Shown here: one piece after another, positions 44,868-54,128 of the stretch
Layout of the letters: every line of letters begins with the position of its first letter
Numbering within the stretch: the first letter of the stretch is position 1
DNA from: Paenibacillus montanisoli
GTDB lineage: Bacteria; Bacillota; Bacilli; Paenibacillales; Paenibacillaceae
NCBI RefSeq assembly: GCF_003268025.1
Contig: NZ_QLUW01000001.1
Coordinates: forward strand, 124,001 to 188,000
Reading direction: 5' to 3'
DNA: 64,000 bases
Notes under the pieces: model-generated
Told to the model about the DNA's origin: nothing
Databases searched by the model: none
Seen by the model: the letters and a program-made list of their open reading frames with translations, nothing else
Made by a program: the position numbers and the translations under genes

Positions 44868-46217
44868 ATGAGCAAAGCAGTACAGTTTGACTATAGCAAA
44901 GCACTGGCTTTCATCGGCCAGCACGAAATCGACAATTTGGCGTCGCAGGTTCGCGCCGCGCATGATCAGCTGCGCGAAGGTACGGGCGCAGGTTCTGATT
45001 ACCTTGGTTGGATCGAACTGCCGACGAATTATGATAAAGAAGAGTTCTCCCGCATTCAGAAAGCAGCTGCGAAAATTCAGTCGGATTCCGAGGTGCTGGT
45101 AGTTATCGGCATCGGCGGCTCCTACCTAGGTGCACGCGCTGCAATCGAAATGCTATCGCATTCGTTCTACAACCTGCTGCCGAAGGAACAGCGCAATACG
45201 CCGCAGGTACTGTTCGCCGGCAACAATATCAGTTCCACATACGTAACGCATTTGCTTCAATTGCTTGAAGGCCGCGACTGGTCCATCAACGTCATCTCGA
45301 AATCCGGCACGACGACCGAGCCTGCGATTGCGTTCCGCGTCTTCCGCGAAGCGTTGGAGGCGAAATACGGCAAAGCTGAAGCGCGCAAACGCATCTACGC
45401 GACAACGGACCGCGCGAAGGGCGCTCTGAAGAAGCTGGCGACGGAAGAAGGCTACGAGTCCTTCATTATTCCGGACGACGTAGGCGGACGCTATTCGGTG
45501 CTGACAGCGGTAGGCTTGCTGCCGATTGCCGCCGCAGGCATTAGCATCGAAGAGATGATGAAGGGCGCCGCGGACGCGCAGCAAGCGTACAGCAGCCCGG
45601 AATTGGCGGAGAACGAGGCCTATCAATACGCAGCGGCCCGTAATGCGCTTTACCGCAAGGGCAAAGTAACGGAAATTCTCGTCAACTACGAGCCGGCGCT
45701 TCATTTCGTATCGGAGTGGTGGAAGCAGCTGTACGGCGAGAGCGAAGGCAAAGACTTTAAAGGGATTTTCCCGGCTGCGGTGGATTTCTCCACGGATCTT
45801 CACTCGATGGGCCAATTTATTCAAGAAGGCAACCGCAACATTTTCGAAACGGTTATCCAAGTAAAGAACGTTGCCGAGCAAATCAAGATCGGCCATGATG
45901 CGGGCGATCTGGACGGGCTGAACTTCCTCACAGGCAAAACGATGGATTTCGTCAATAAAAAAGCGTTTGAAGGCACCCTGCTTGCGCATACGGACGGCCA
46001 GGTGCCGAACTTCGTTGTCAATATCGCGGACATGACGCCGTACACCTTCGGTTACTTGGTGTACTTCTTCGAAATCGCGTGCGGCATCAGCGGCTACATG
46101 CTGGGCGTTAATCCGTTCGACCAACCAGGCGTAGAGGCGTACAAGAAGAATATGTTCGCGCTGCTTGGCAAACCGGGCTACGAGAAAGAGAAGGCTGAGC
46201 TGGAAGCTCGCCTGTAA
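44868..46217 (+). CDS. pgi: Glucose-6-phosphate isomerase
   Basis: Interconverts glucose-6-phosphate and fructose-6-phosphate in glycolysis. The length of 449 residues fits the Bacillus-type enzyme. Signature segments are [49 protein letters not shown] and the C-terminal [20 protein letters not shown] precedes ATG 44868. The next gene, yvyE-like, follows after 11 bases. Confidence 0.96.
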   Translation: MSKAVQFDYSKALAFIGQHEIDNLASQVRAAHDQLREGTGAGSDYLGWIELPTNYDKEEFSRIQKAAAKIQSDSEVLVVIGIGGSYLGARAAIEMLSHSFYNLLPKEQRNTPQVLFAGNNISSTYVTHLLQLLEGRDWSINVISKSGTTTEPAIAFRVFREALEAKYGKAEARKRIYATTDRAKGALKKLATEEGYESFIIPDDVGGRYSVLTAVGLLPIAAAGISIEEMMKGAADAQQAYSSPELAENEAYQYAAARNALYRKGKVTEILVNYEPALHFVSEWWKQLYGESEGKDFKGIFPAAVDFSTDLHSMGQFIQEGNRNIFETVIQVKNVAEQIKIGHDAGDLDGLNFLTGKTMDFVNKKAFEGTLLAHTDGQVPNFVVNIADMTPYTFGYLVYFFEIACGISGYMLGVNPFDQPGVEAYKKNMFALLGKPGYEKEKAELEARL

Positions 46218-46228
46218 GCCCCGGCGAC

Positions 46229-46861
46229 ATGCTGCCAAGGTACAAGACGCTGCGCCAGCAGGCCAGCAAGGAGATCGTCATCAAGAAGTCGCGCTTCATC
46301 GGCTACGGCAAGCCGGTATCGACGGAAGCGGAAGCGATCGCGTTCATCGAGGAGCTGAAGAAGCTGCATTGGAACGCGTCCCACAATTGCTCCGCCTACG
46401 TCATCGGCGAGCGGGACGAGTGCCAGAAGCAGTCGGATGACGGAGAGCCGAGCGGCACGGCCGGGAAGCCGATTCTTGAAGTCATCAAGCATCAGGGGCT
46501 CAAGAACGTCGTTATCGTCGTTACCCGTTATTTTGGCGGCATTATGCTCGGCGCCGGCGGGCTGATCCGCGCGTATACCGATGGCGCGGTTGCGGCCATT
46601 GAAGCGGCGGAGCCGATCGCGAACGTCCTGCATCGCGAAGTGATCGTCGATGTCGACTACACATGGTACGGCAAGCTTGAAAATGAGTTCCATGCCCGGA
46701 ACGTCAGAATCGGCGGGACCGAATTTACGGACCGCGTCGTCATCACCTGCCTGCCGGAAGCGGCGGAGGCGGAGCGCTTCAGCGCTTGGATCACCGATGT
46801 GACGCAAGGCCAGGCCAAGCTAACGCTAGGCGAAGAGAAGTATTATATCGAGGGCGAATAA
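46229..46861 (+). CDS. yvyE: YigZ/YvyE (IMPACT) family protein
   Basis: A 210-residue protein of the UPF0029/IMPACT family: SKEIVIKKSRFIGYGKPV, then the signature SDDGEPSGTAGKPILEVI and VTRYFGGIMLGAGGLIRAY, and a C-terminal DUF1949 ferredoxin-like domain. The eukaryotic relative regulates the eIF2 kinase GCN2; the bacterial role is uncertain, possibly linked to ribosomes. No strong ribosome site precedes it, so translation is likely coupled to pgi. It ends at a clear terminator. Confidence 0.9.
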   Translation: MLPRYKTLRQQASKEIVIKKSRFIGYGKPVSTEAEAIAFIEELKKLHWNASHNCSAYVIGERDECQKQSDDGEPSGTAGKPILEVIKHQGLKNVVIVVTRYFGGIMLGAGGLIRAYTDGAVAAIEAAEPIANVLHREVIVDVDYTWYGKLENEFHARNVRIGGTEFTDRVVITCLPEAAEAERFSAWITDVTQGQAKLTLGEEKYYIEGE

Positions 46862-46872
46862 TACCTTTATAG

Positions 46873-46910
46873 AAGCTCCCCGCAATTTCAGTTGCAGGGG
46901 AGCTTTTTTT
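46873..46910 (+). terminator. Terminator of pgi-yvyE
   Basis: AAGCTCCCC pairs with GGGGAGCTT followed by a T run. Confidence 0.9.
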
Positions 46911-46955
46911 GTATCGAAGCCCGTCATAAATGAGAGAAAAGCGCAAATATTAGGA

Positions 46956-46985
46956 TTGACGTGACATGCTGCTGTCTGCTACATT
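46956..46985 (+). promoter_or_regulatory. Predicted promoter of the sulfate transport operon
   Basis: TTGACG and TACATT with an 18-base spacer, 84 bases upstream of cysT. Confidence 0.6.
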
Positions 46986-46988
46986 TAA

Positions 46989-47012
46989 TACCAAGTAGTT
47001 TGATGGGAATTA
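46989..47012 (+). promoter_or_regulatory. CymR-like operator
   Basis: The 24 bases starting TACCAAGTAG and ending ATGGGAATTA fit most fixed positions of the B. subtilis CymR box as I remember it (TAAW..ANT..ATNGGAATT). It overlaps the expected transcription start, so CymR with CysK would block the operon when cysteine is plentiful. Confidence 0.5.
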
Positions 47013-47069
47013 ACAAATTCCGCTCCAACGAAACGATTCCTCAAGGAAAGTGTCAGGAGGTAAGACAGC

Positions 47070-47885
47070 TTGAATATCATCTTGCGCAACCGGTTGTGGA
47101 GCTTTGGCTTCCGCAGCACCATAATGCTCTATTTCATCTTGCTTATAGTCTTGCCTATTATCGGAATCTATTCGCAGTCTTTCACGCTCGGCTGGACGCC
47201 TTTCTGGGAGAGCGTTACGGATCCGCTGGCCTGGAAGGCCGTACTGTTAACCGTCAAACTGTCTGTAATCGCGGCGCTCGTTAACGTGGTGCTGGGGACC
47301 ATGATCGGATGGGTCTTAATCCGCTACCGGTTTCCGGGGCGAAGACTTTTAAATAGCTTGGTAGACTTGCCTTTCGCGCTGCCGACCGCTGTCGGCGGCT
47401 TGATGATCCTGCTGCTGCTCGGCCCGAACAGCTTTGCCGGCGGTCTCGCCGAGAAGCTGGGCTTTGAAATCGTTTTTCATGAACCCGCCATTATCGTGGC
47501 GATGGTGTTCGTAACGTTCCCGTTCGTCATTCGCGGCGTACAGCCGCTGCTGGAAGAGCTGGACAAATCGGAAGAAGAAGCTTCGTACACGCTCGGCGCA
47601 TCGAAGGCGAGAACCTTCTTCCAAGTGATTTTCCCCTCGATGCTGCCAGGCATTCTGAGCGGGGCCATGCTGGCCTTCTCCCGCGCGCTTGCCGAATTCG
47701 GCGCCGTCGTACTGGTAGCGGGCAACATTCCGGGGAAAACGCTAATCGCTTCTGTTTATATTTTCGGAGAGATTGAAAGTGATAACGCGCAAGGCGCCGC
47801 GGCCGTTTCCGTACTGCTGCTGACGCTGTCGTTTCTCATTCTGTGGGCTGTCAACCTCGTCCAATCGAGGAGGCATGGCAAATGA
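47070..47885 (+). CDS. cysT: Sulfate ABC transporter permease CysT
   Basis: Inner-membrane permease of 271 residues, six membrane segments, with the binding-protein-dependent permease loop DKSEEEASYTLGASKARTFF and the segment LVDLPFALPTAVGGLMI typical of CysT. TTG start with CAGGAGG about ten bases before it. It heterodimerises with CysW; the stop overlaps cysW by four bases. Confidence 0.93.
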   Translation: MNIILRNRLWSFGFRSTIMLYFILLIVLPIIGIYSQSFTLGWTPFWESVTDPLAWKAVLLTVKLSVIAALVNVVLGTMIGWVLIRYRFPGRRLLNSLVDLPFALPTAVGGLMILLLLGPNSFAGGLAEKLGFEIVFHEPAIIVAMVFVTFPFVIRGVQPLLEELDKSEEEASYTLGASKARTFFQVIFPSMLPGILSGAMLAFSRALAEFGAVVLVAGNIPGKTLIASVYIFGEIESDNAQGAAAVSVLLLTLSFLILWAVNLVQSRRHGK

Positions 47886-48679
47886 GAAGACTTTGGATCA
47901 CGCTGACCTACGTTGTATTTCTGATTCTATTGATTGCACCGCTCGTGAAAATTTTTACCGGCTCCTGGGGAGACGGCTGGAGCGGCTTTATCGAGGCGCT
48001 GACGCGCAAGCAATCGCTGCATGCGCTGATGATGACGGGCATTATCGTCGTGGTCGTGACGCTGCTGAACACGCTCTTCGGCGTCATGCTCGCGCTTTAT
48101 TTGGTACGGGGCACTTGGCTTAGCAACCGGGTCAAAGGGCTGATGAACAGCATCGTCGACCTGCCGTTCGCGGTTTCGCCGGTCATCGGCGGTCTCATGA
48201 TCGTCCTGATTCTTGGTCCGAACTCGGTCATCGGCACGTTCTTTGAAGATGTCGGCTTTAAAGTGGTGTATGCTCTGCCTGGAATGATTCTGGCCACGCT
48301 ATTCGTAACATTCCCTCTTATGGTGCGCGAGGTGATGCCGGTACTGCAGGAAATCGGCTCTCAGCAGGAAGAAGCGGCTTCGACGCTTGGCGCTTACTCC
48401 TGGTACACCTTCTGGAAAGTCACGTGGCCGTCCATCCGCTGGGGCGTCATTTACGGGGTCGTCTTGACCGTCGCAAGATCGCTCGGGGAATTCGGCGCGG
48501 TATTGGTCGTTTCAGGCAATATTATGAATAAGACGCAAACGGCGACAACGCTCGTTTATCAGGATGTCGAGAATTTCAACGTAATCGCGGCAAGCAGCGT
48601 AGCGCTGGTGCTGGCGGCCTTCTCCGTGGGCTTGCTGCTGCTCATGGAATGGGCGAAGAAGAGAAAGGAAGTGCATTAA
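47882..48679 (+). CDS. cysW: Sulfate ABC transporter permease CysW
   Basis: Partner permease of 265 residues with six membrane segments; diagnostic strings are NSIVDLPFAVSPVIGGLMIV, the coupling loop QQEEAASTLGAYSWYTFWK and RSLGEFGAVLVVSGNI. ATG 47882 overlaps the cysT stop (ATGA), with AGGAGG upstream. The longer frame to 47843 would lie inside cysT. Confidence 0.93.
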   Translation: MRRLWITLTYVVFLILLIAPLVKIFTGSWGDGWSGFIEALTRKQSLHALMMTGIIVVVVTLLNTLFGVMLALYLVRGTWLSNRVKGLMNSIVDLPFAVSPVIGGLMIVLILGPNSVIGTFFEDVGFKVVYALPGMILATLFVTFPLMVREVMPVLQEIGSQQEEAASTLGAYSWYTFWKVTWPSIRWGVIYGVVLTVARSLGEFGAVLVVSGNIMNKTQTATTLVYQDVENFNVIAASSVALVLAAFSVGLLLLMEWAKKRKEVH

Positions 48680-48682
48680 ACG

Positions 48683-49747
48683 ATGCATATCGAGGTGCGC
48701 GGTTTAAATAAACAGTTTGGTGATTTTCATGCGGTGCGCGACGTAAGCTTCGAAATCGGCAAGGGCCAGCTGATCGGCTTGCTTGGTCCGAGCGGCGGCG
48801 GCAAAACGTCGATCCTCCGCATGCTGGCGGGGCTGGAGACGCCATCGTCCGGCGATATTATTTTCCACGGCAAGCGGGTTAACGACCTGCCGCCGCAGGA
48901 GCGCGGCATCGGCTTCGTGTTTCAGAACTATGCGCTGTTCAAGCATATGACCGTGTTTGATAACGTCGCTTTCGGCTTGAAGGTGAAGAAGGTCGCAAAG
49001 GATGTCATCCGCGAGCGCGTCATGTCGCTGGTTGAACTGACCGGGTTAAAAGGCTTCGAGCACCGGTACCCGCATCAGCTCTCCGGCGGTCAAAGGCAGC
49101 GCGTCGCTTTCGCCAGGGCGCTTGCTCCGGAGCCGCAGCTGCTCCTCCTGGATGAGCCGTTCGCGGCGATCGACGCGAAGATCCGTACCGAGCTTCGGAC
49201 ATGGCTGAAAGACATGATCGAACGTCTTGGCATTACCTCGATCTTCGTGACGCATGACCAGGATGAAGCGATCGAAGTGGCGGACGAAATTATGATCATC
49301 AACAAAGGCCGCCTAGAGCAGAAAGGGACGCCTTGGGATATTTATAAGAGCCCGCAAACACAATTCGTGGCCAGCTTTATCGGCGAATCGACGATCGTGG
49401 ATCAGGTGGAGCAGTTGAAGGGCTTCGAGGAAGCGAAGAGCTGGCCGGGAACGAAAGCGCTCATCCGCCCGGAATATATCGAAATCGGCAAGCGACACGA
49501 GTTTCGGCTTGCATCCGCAACGGTGCCGGGCAAAGTAAAGCATCTGCATTTCCGCGGCAGCGAGTGGATGGTGGAGGTTGTCGTCGGCGATATCAAGCTC
49601 ATTACGTACCGGTCGCTGGAGAAGGATGTGCTGCAGCCGGGCGAAGACATCAGCGTTCTCATTCACCGCGCGTACCTGTTCAATGACAACGACACGTGGA
49701 TTATGGAGAACAAGCTGAAAGTTGATCCGATGCCGATGCATATTTAA
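48683..49747 (+). CDS. cysA: Sulfate ABC transporter ATPase CysA
   Basis: ATPase of 354 residues powering sulfate or thiosulfate import. Walker A GPSGGGKTS, signature LSGGQRQRVAFARA, Walker B LLLLDEPFAAID and switch His VTHDQDEA are present, followed by a regulatory TOBE-type domain (KVKHLHFRGSEWMVEVVVGD). It starts three bases after the cysW stop region in the operon cysT-cysW-cysA-binding protein. Confidence 0.93.
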   Translation: MHIEVRGLNKQFGDFHAVRDVSFEIGKGQLIGLLGPSGGGKTSILRMLAGLETPSSGDIIFHGKRVNDLPPQERGIGFVFQNYALFKHMTVFDNVAFGLKVKKVAKDVIRERVMSLVELTGLKGFEHRYPHQLSGGQRQRVAFARALAPEPQLLLLDEPFAAIDAKIRTELRTWLKDMIERLGITSIFVTHDQDEAIEVADEIMIINKGRLEQKGTPWDIYKSPQTQFVASFIGESTIVDQVEQLKGFEEAKSWPGTKALIRPEYIEIGKRHEFRLASATVPGKVKHLHFRGSEWMVEVVVGDIKLITYRSLEKDVLQPGEDISVLIHRAYLFNDNDTWIMENKLKVDPMPMHI

Positions 49748-49781
49748 CTAACTTGCCTAATAGAAAGCGTTGTGTGCATAT

Positions 49782-50864
49782 ATGAAATCGATCCTATCTA
49801 AAGGCTGGCGTGTCGCCGCGGCGGCGATCATGGCATCCGCGCTGCTTATCACTTCCGCTTGCGGTAATGGCGGCAATTCCGGTACGGGAGAAAACGGAGG
49901 CGATCGGCCTGCAGCTGCCGCTAAAGGCGAACTTACGCTGGTTATCGGCGCCTATTCCGTAGCGAAGGACGCTTTCGATATCCTGTTGCCGAAGTTCGCG
50001 TCGAAGTGGAAGGCGGAGACGGGACAGACGATCGTGTTTCAAGAATCGTATGAAGCGTCCGGCACCCAAGCGAGGGCAATCGCAGGCGGCTTCGAGGCGG
50101 ATATTGCGGCGCTGGCCATGGAGAGCGATATCGAAAAGATTGAGAAGGCGGGCTTCATCACGAGCGACTGGCGCAAGGTTGGCAGCGGCGGCATGATTAC
50201 GCGCTCGATCGCGGTTATGGGTACAAGGGAAGGGAATCCGAAGGGCATTCGCGATTGGTCAGATCTTACCCGCGAAGGCATCAAGGTGCTGTATCCGAAT
50301 CCGAAGACCTCCGGAGGCGCGCAGTGGGACATTAACGCGATGTACGGAGCAGGGCTCAAGGAGTCGGAGGCGAAGACGGGCAAGAAGGACCCGGCCTACG
50401 CCAAAGCGTTCCTTGAGCGCATTCACGAGAACGTGGAGTCGCTGGACAAGAGCGGACGCGCATCGATGGCGGCCTTCGAATATGGCGTCGGCGACGTCAT
50501 CGTCACGTACGAGAACGAGCTGCTGGCGCGGATCAAGAAAGGCGTGAAGTATGAGATTGTCACACCGAAGTCGACGATCCTCATTGAGAATCCGGCTGCG
50601 ATCGTCGATGTCAATGTCGACAAGCACGGCACGCGCAAGGCGGCGGAGGCGCTGCTTGCTTACTTGTTCAGCGAGGAAGCGCAGCGGATATTTGCCGAGA
50701 ACGGCTTCCGTCCGGTGAACGAGAAGGTCATGGAAGAGTTCAAAGCCGACTTTAAGACGCCGGAGGACTTGTTCGACATCAGCTATCTTGGCGGCTGGGC
50801 GGAAGTGCGCAAGCTGCTGTACTCGCCGAAAGGCGTATGGTACCAAGTGCTGGCCGGTCTTTAG
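49782..50864 (+). CDS. Sulfate ABC transporter substrate-binding lipoprotein
   Basis: A 360-residue sulfate-binding protein (Sbp/CysP type). The signal peptide ends in ALLITSAC, a lipobox with Cys followed by Gly-Asn, so it is a lipoprotein. Family motifs are VIGAYSVAKDAFDILLPKF, FQESYEASGTQARAI and LYPNPKTSGGAQWDINAMYG, which forms the sulfate pocket. It lies at the 3' end of the operon, after the ATPase, instead of at the start as in many species. The ribosome site is weak; GTG 49770 is an alternative start. Confidence 0.92.
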   Translation: MKSILSKGWRVAAAAIMASALLITSACGNGGNSGTGENGGDRPAAAAKGELTLVIGAYSVAKDAFDILLPKFASKWKAETGQTIVFQESYEASGTQARAIAGGFEADIAALAMESDIEKIEKAGFITSDWRKVGSGGMITRSIAVMGTREGNPKGIRDWSDLTREGIKVLYPNPKTSGGAQWDINAMYGAGLKESEAKTGKKDPAYAKAFLERIHENVESLDKSGRASMAAFEYGVGDVIVTYENELLARIKKGVKYEIVTPKSTILIENPAAIVDVNVDKHGTRKAAEALLAYLFSEEAQRIFAENGFRPVNEKVMEEFKADFKTPEDLFDISYLGGWAEVRKLLYSPKGVWYQVLAGL

Positions 50865-50888
50865 CGGTTAATGGTTCATAGGCATAGT

Positions 50889-50917
50889 AAAAGCTCCCTG
50901 GTATAGGGAGCTTTTTT
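50889..50917. terminator. Terminator of the sulfate operon
   Basis: AAAAGCTCCC and GGGAGCTTTT pair around TGGTATA; also usable by the convergent gene. Confidence 0.92.
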
Positions 50918-50918
50918 A

Positions 50919-52022
50919 TTATTGAATGAGGACCGAATCCTTTGAGTAGGTGACCGTTGCTTTTAACACCTTGGAGAAAAAGGACAGCGGCACATACAGC
51001 GTATTGTATTTGACGACGGGAGCTGCGCCGAGGCTAAGCGATTCTTTGTCAGCGCTATATGTGTCCTTGCCCGTCTGCAGGGTGATGCGCTGCGTCCCTT
51101 TATGAAGGCCAACCTGACCGTCTTTCCACTCCAGCCCGTAACCCAGTTTGGCCGAAACTTGGCGAAGCGGCGCCATGGCAATGCCGTCGCGGCCTACATA
51201 AAGTTTAACGCCTGTTAACGTTGTACCGTTAACGATGATGGAGAAGCTGGCGAGTTTTCCCGGTACCGGGGCCGTTTTCGATGGAAGGGCGACCGCAATT
51301 TCAGGCAATCCGACTGCGTAAGGCGCGATTTCATACTCTTGGAAAATGATAACGGCTTTGCCGTCCTTGAGATAGAAAGGCTGATTGTCCGCAATCGATT
51401 TGAAGGCATCCGGAAAATACAACTCTTCATGCGCGGTGATTTCCGCTTGAACCGCCTTATTGATGACGCTCTTATATCCCGCGCCGAACAGCTCCTTTAG
51501 CTTAATCGCCGATGCTTTTGCCTCATTGCGGACATTGTAAGCCTCCACGCGAGTGCTGCCGTGTGCGCCTCCCGTATAGAACCAGGTCATGACCTTGAAC
51601 GAAAGCACATTGCCGTTCTTCGCGCTGCCGTCACCGATCAGCTTGTAATCAAGCTCCATCGAATAAGGCCGGAATTCATAGACGCCTTCCGCAGAAGCAG
51701 CATCGGCCTCCGCTTGTTTTTTCAGTGCTTCAAGCTCATTGGCTGCCCGTCTAGCGATGTTCGCATTCAGCGTGGCCTGGTAGGCCGCGTCTTGAAGTCC
51801 GCTAATGACGGGGATATGGAGCACGCCTTCGAACACGTCGGTTTTCTCGCTGATGGTCTTTGTGGTTACCTGCACACTGCTTGCCTGCTGTACTTCGGCG
51901 CTTATCGGGAAGATTTGGGTATTTCCGTCCGCATGGGCCAGAGGCGCTGAGAGCGAGAGCAATAGCATGCAAGCGGCTCCGGCCGCGGTGATCCGTTTCA
52001 TCCGCTGTTTTCTTCTATACAT
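50919..52022 (-). CDS. Secreted DUF4163/DUF3298 protein with copper amine oxidase N-terminal-like domain
   Basis: A 367-residue secreted protein. The signal peptide is RITAAGAACMLLLSLSAPLA. The middle region (ISEKTDVFEGVLHIPVISGL ... YTGGAHGSTRVEAYNV) is the DUF4163-DUF3298 pair also found in RsiV and PdaC. The C-terminal 110 residues (VKLYVGRDGIAMAPLRQVSA ... NTLYVPLSFFSKVLKATVTY) form the copper amine oxidase N-like module, common in Paenibacillus envelope proteins and probably wall-binding. ATG 52020-52022 has GGAGGG upstream. Enzymatic activity is not evident. Confidence 0.85.
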   Translation of the reverse strand: MYRRKQRMKRITAAGAACMLLLSLSAPLAHADGNTQIFPISAEVQQASSVQVTTKTISEKTDVFEGVLHIPVISGLQDAAYQATLNANIARRAANELEALKKQAEADAASAEGVYEFRPYSMELDYKLIGDGSAKNGNVLSFKVMTWFYTGGAHGSTRVEAYNVRNEAKASAIKLKELFGAGYKSVINKAVQAEITAHEELYFPDAFKSIADNQPFYLKDGKAVIIFQEYEIAPYAVGLPEIAVALPSKTAPVPGKLASFSIIVNGTTLTGVKLYVGRDGIAMAPLRQVSAKLGYGLEWKDGQVGLHKGTQRITLQTGKDTYSADKESLSLGAAPVVKYNTLYVPLSFFSKVLKATVTYSKDSVLIQ

Positions 52023-52246
52023 GAAGGATCCCTCCATATTGTGGGCTACGCTACAGGCTTTAGTATAGGGGGATAGCCGTCGATAATCGTAACAAATCGG
52101 TAACGATGGGCATTAGGTACACTGCACGCAGCCCCTTCTGGAACATAATATTCCTTTATCCATTTCATCATTATGATTGATTTCTCTTATGATCTATTTG
52201 CCACGTATAATAAAAACCATGAAAAGGTTGAAGGTGGCGGACTGCT

Positions 52247-53326
52247 ATGGCGATACAACAAACAACGATCAAGCCGCTTGCACCCTATGCGCCGGTGCTA
52301 AAGCCTGCCGGCGAAGGCCTGGCGGGCGGAATCGGATTTACATTTTTGCTGGCGGCAGCAGGTTATGGCTTGGCGCAGCTGCCGGGGCTTCATTTTGCAG
52401 GGCAGATGGCTTGCGCCATTCTGCTCGCGGTCATCTATCGGCATATTTGGGGATACCCGCAAGCGCTGCGCGCGGGGATCGCGTTTTCCGGCAAAACGCT
52501 GCTTCGGCTTGCGATCATCCTGTACGGGCTAAAACTCAATGTGCTGCAAGTGTTTCACGACGGACCGTCGCTGCTTGTGCGCGACTTCGCTGCCGCCTTA
52601 TTCGCCCTCGGCTGCACCTTGCTGCTGGCCAAATGGATGAAGGCGGACCTGAAGCTGTCTCTGCTGCTCGGCATCGGCACCGCGATTTGCGGCGCCGCGG
52701 CCATCGCGGCCGTGTCGCCGATCCTCCGCAGCAAGGAAGAGAACACGGCCGTCAGCGTCGGGCTGATCGCGCTCGTGGGCACGCTGTTCGCGATTGGATA
52801 CACATTGCTTCGGCCCGTGCTTTCTCTGACAGAGCTGCAATATGGCGTCTGGTCCGGGACGAGCCTGCATGAAATCGCGCATGTCGCGCTGGCGGCTGCC
52901 CCCGCTGGAGATGATGCGCTGGCTGCGGCGCTGCTCGCGAAGCTGGGCCGCGTATTCCTTCTGGTTCCGCTGAGTCTCGTGCTGATTCTGGTGCAGCATC
53001 GTTTCACTCGGCGGACAGCCGCAACCGGCGGGGAGCCGGATCGCAGCAGCAATAGTGCGAAAAAGCTGCAGCTTCCATGGTTTCTGCTTGGCTTCGCCGC
53101 GATGAGCGCGCTCGGCAGCAGCGCGGCCGGGCAATCGTTCCTGCATGCGGCGCCTGCCGCAATGAACGGAATAACGACCGTGACGACGTTTCTGCTCACG
53201 ATGGCGATGGTCGCGCTGGGGCTGGGCGTCGATTTGCGCGGCAGCGGCAATGCGGTCGCGAAGCCGCTTGCGGCGATGCTGATCGCATCGGTATTGCTCG
53301 CGGCGGGCGTATATTTTACCGTCTAG
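52247..53326 (+). CDS. YeiH-family putative sulfate exporter
   Basis: A polytopic membrane protein of 359 residues with about ten segments, matching UPF0324/YeiH: the hallmarks GKTLLRLAIILYGLKLNVLQ, LLLGIGTAICGAAAIAAVSP and GTSLHEIAHVALAA are present. The family is annotated as sulfate exporter on limited evidence. It lies near, but not in, the sulfate uptake operon; a cytosolic loop rich in polar residues (RRTAATGGEPDRSSNSAKK) splits the C-terminal part. GAAGGTGG precedes the ATG. Confidence 0.85.
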   Translation: MAIQQTTIKPLAPYAPVLKPAGEGLAGGIGFTFLLAAAGYGLAQLPGLHFAGQMACAILLAVIYRHIWGYPQALRAGIAFSGKTLLRLAIILYGLKLNVLQVFHDGPSLLVRDFAAALFALGCTLLLAKWMKADLKLSLLLGIGTAICGAAAIAAVSPILRSKEENTAVSVGLIALVGTLFAIGYTLLRPVLSLTELQYGVWSGTSLHEIAHVALAAAPAGDDALAAALLAKLGRVFLLVPLSLVLILVQHRFTRRTAATGGEPDRSSNSAKKLQLPWFLLGFAAMSALGSSAAGQSFLHAAPAAMNGITTVTTFLLTMAMVALGLGVDLRGSGNAVAKPLAAMLIASVLLAAGVYFTV

Positions 53327-53408
53327 TTGGCGTGCAAATTCTGGAAGACGGTCACGGTATCGGCTGGTATACTGACTGTGAGTGATATCGCAGAAAAGGA
53401 GAGCGATT

Positions 53409-54062
53409 GTGATCATGCCAATACGAACGGTGCTGTTTGATTTTGACGGTACGCTCGCAGATACGCTGCCTCTATCGTTCAAAGCGTTCAAAGCGATTTT
53501 TCTCCGTTACGATAACCGCAGCGTATCGGAAGAAGAAATTGTCGCCATGTTCGGTCCGACCGAGGATGACATCATTGCGCGGAATCTGCGGAATACCGAA
53601 GCTCGCGCGCAAGCCGTGCAAGATTATTACGAAATCTATGAAAACGGGCACTTCGAGGCGCAGCGGCAGAATAAGGAGATAACGGATCTGCTCCATGCCA
53701 TAAAATCGCGAGGCATGAAGATCGGCGTCGTCACCGGCAAGAGCAGAAAAGCATTCGAGATTTCGTCGGCAGCCCTGCAGCTGTCCGTTTTTTGGGATGT
53801 CGCGATAACCGGCGATGACGTGGAGCGGCCTAAGCCGAATCCGGAAGGGATATGGAAGGCGCTGGAGCTGCTTCAGACCAGCAAGGAAGAGGCCGTGTTT
53901 CTAGGCGACAGCAACGCCGACATCAAGGCGGGGAAGGCGGCCGGTCTTCGCACTTACGGCGTTCAATGGCTGTCCACTTATCAGAGCGCCACGTTCGAGA
54001 CGCCTCCGGACGGTATCTTTACCGGCGTTCGCGAGTTTCTGGAGCTGCTTGAGAAGCCATAA
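53409..54062 (+). CDS. HAD-family phosphatase (phosphoglycolate phosphatase-like)
   Basis: A 217-residue HAD hydrolase with catalytic nucleophile in LFDFDGTLADT, motif II VVTGKS, motif III Lys in ERPKPNPEGI and motif IV FLGDSNADIKAG; a helical cap follows motif I. It could act on phosphoglycolate, pyrophosphate or sugar phosphates. GTG 53409 is preferred because AAAAGGAG lies seven bases before it; ATG 53415 is the alternative. Confidence 0.87.
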   Translation: MIMPIRTVLFDFDGTLADTLPLSFKAFKAIFLRYDNRSVSEEEIVAMFGPTEDDIIARNLRNTEARAQAVQDYYEIYENGHFEAQRQNKEITDLLHAIKSRGMKIGVVTGKSRKAFEISSAALQLSVFWDVAITGDDVERPKPNPEGIWKALELLQTSKEEAVFLGDSNADIKAGKAAGLRTYGVQWLSTYQSATFETPPDGIFTGVREFLELLEKP

Positions 54063-54117
54063 AAAAGAGCTGCGCCGCGACGGTCTAACAGGACCGTAAA
54101 TCGGGCAGCTCTTTTGT
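54062..54117. terminator. Bidirectional terminator
   Basis: AAAAGAGCTGC pairs with GCAGCTCTTTT; an inner ACGGTC/GGACCGT stem lies in the loop. Confidence 0.85.
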
Positions 54118-54128
54118 TTCGCTGAGGT

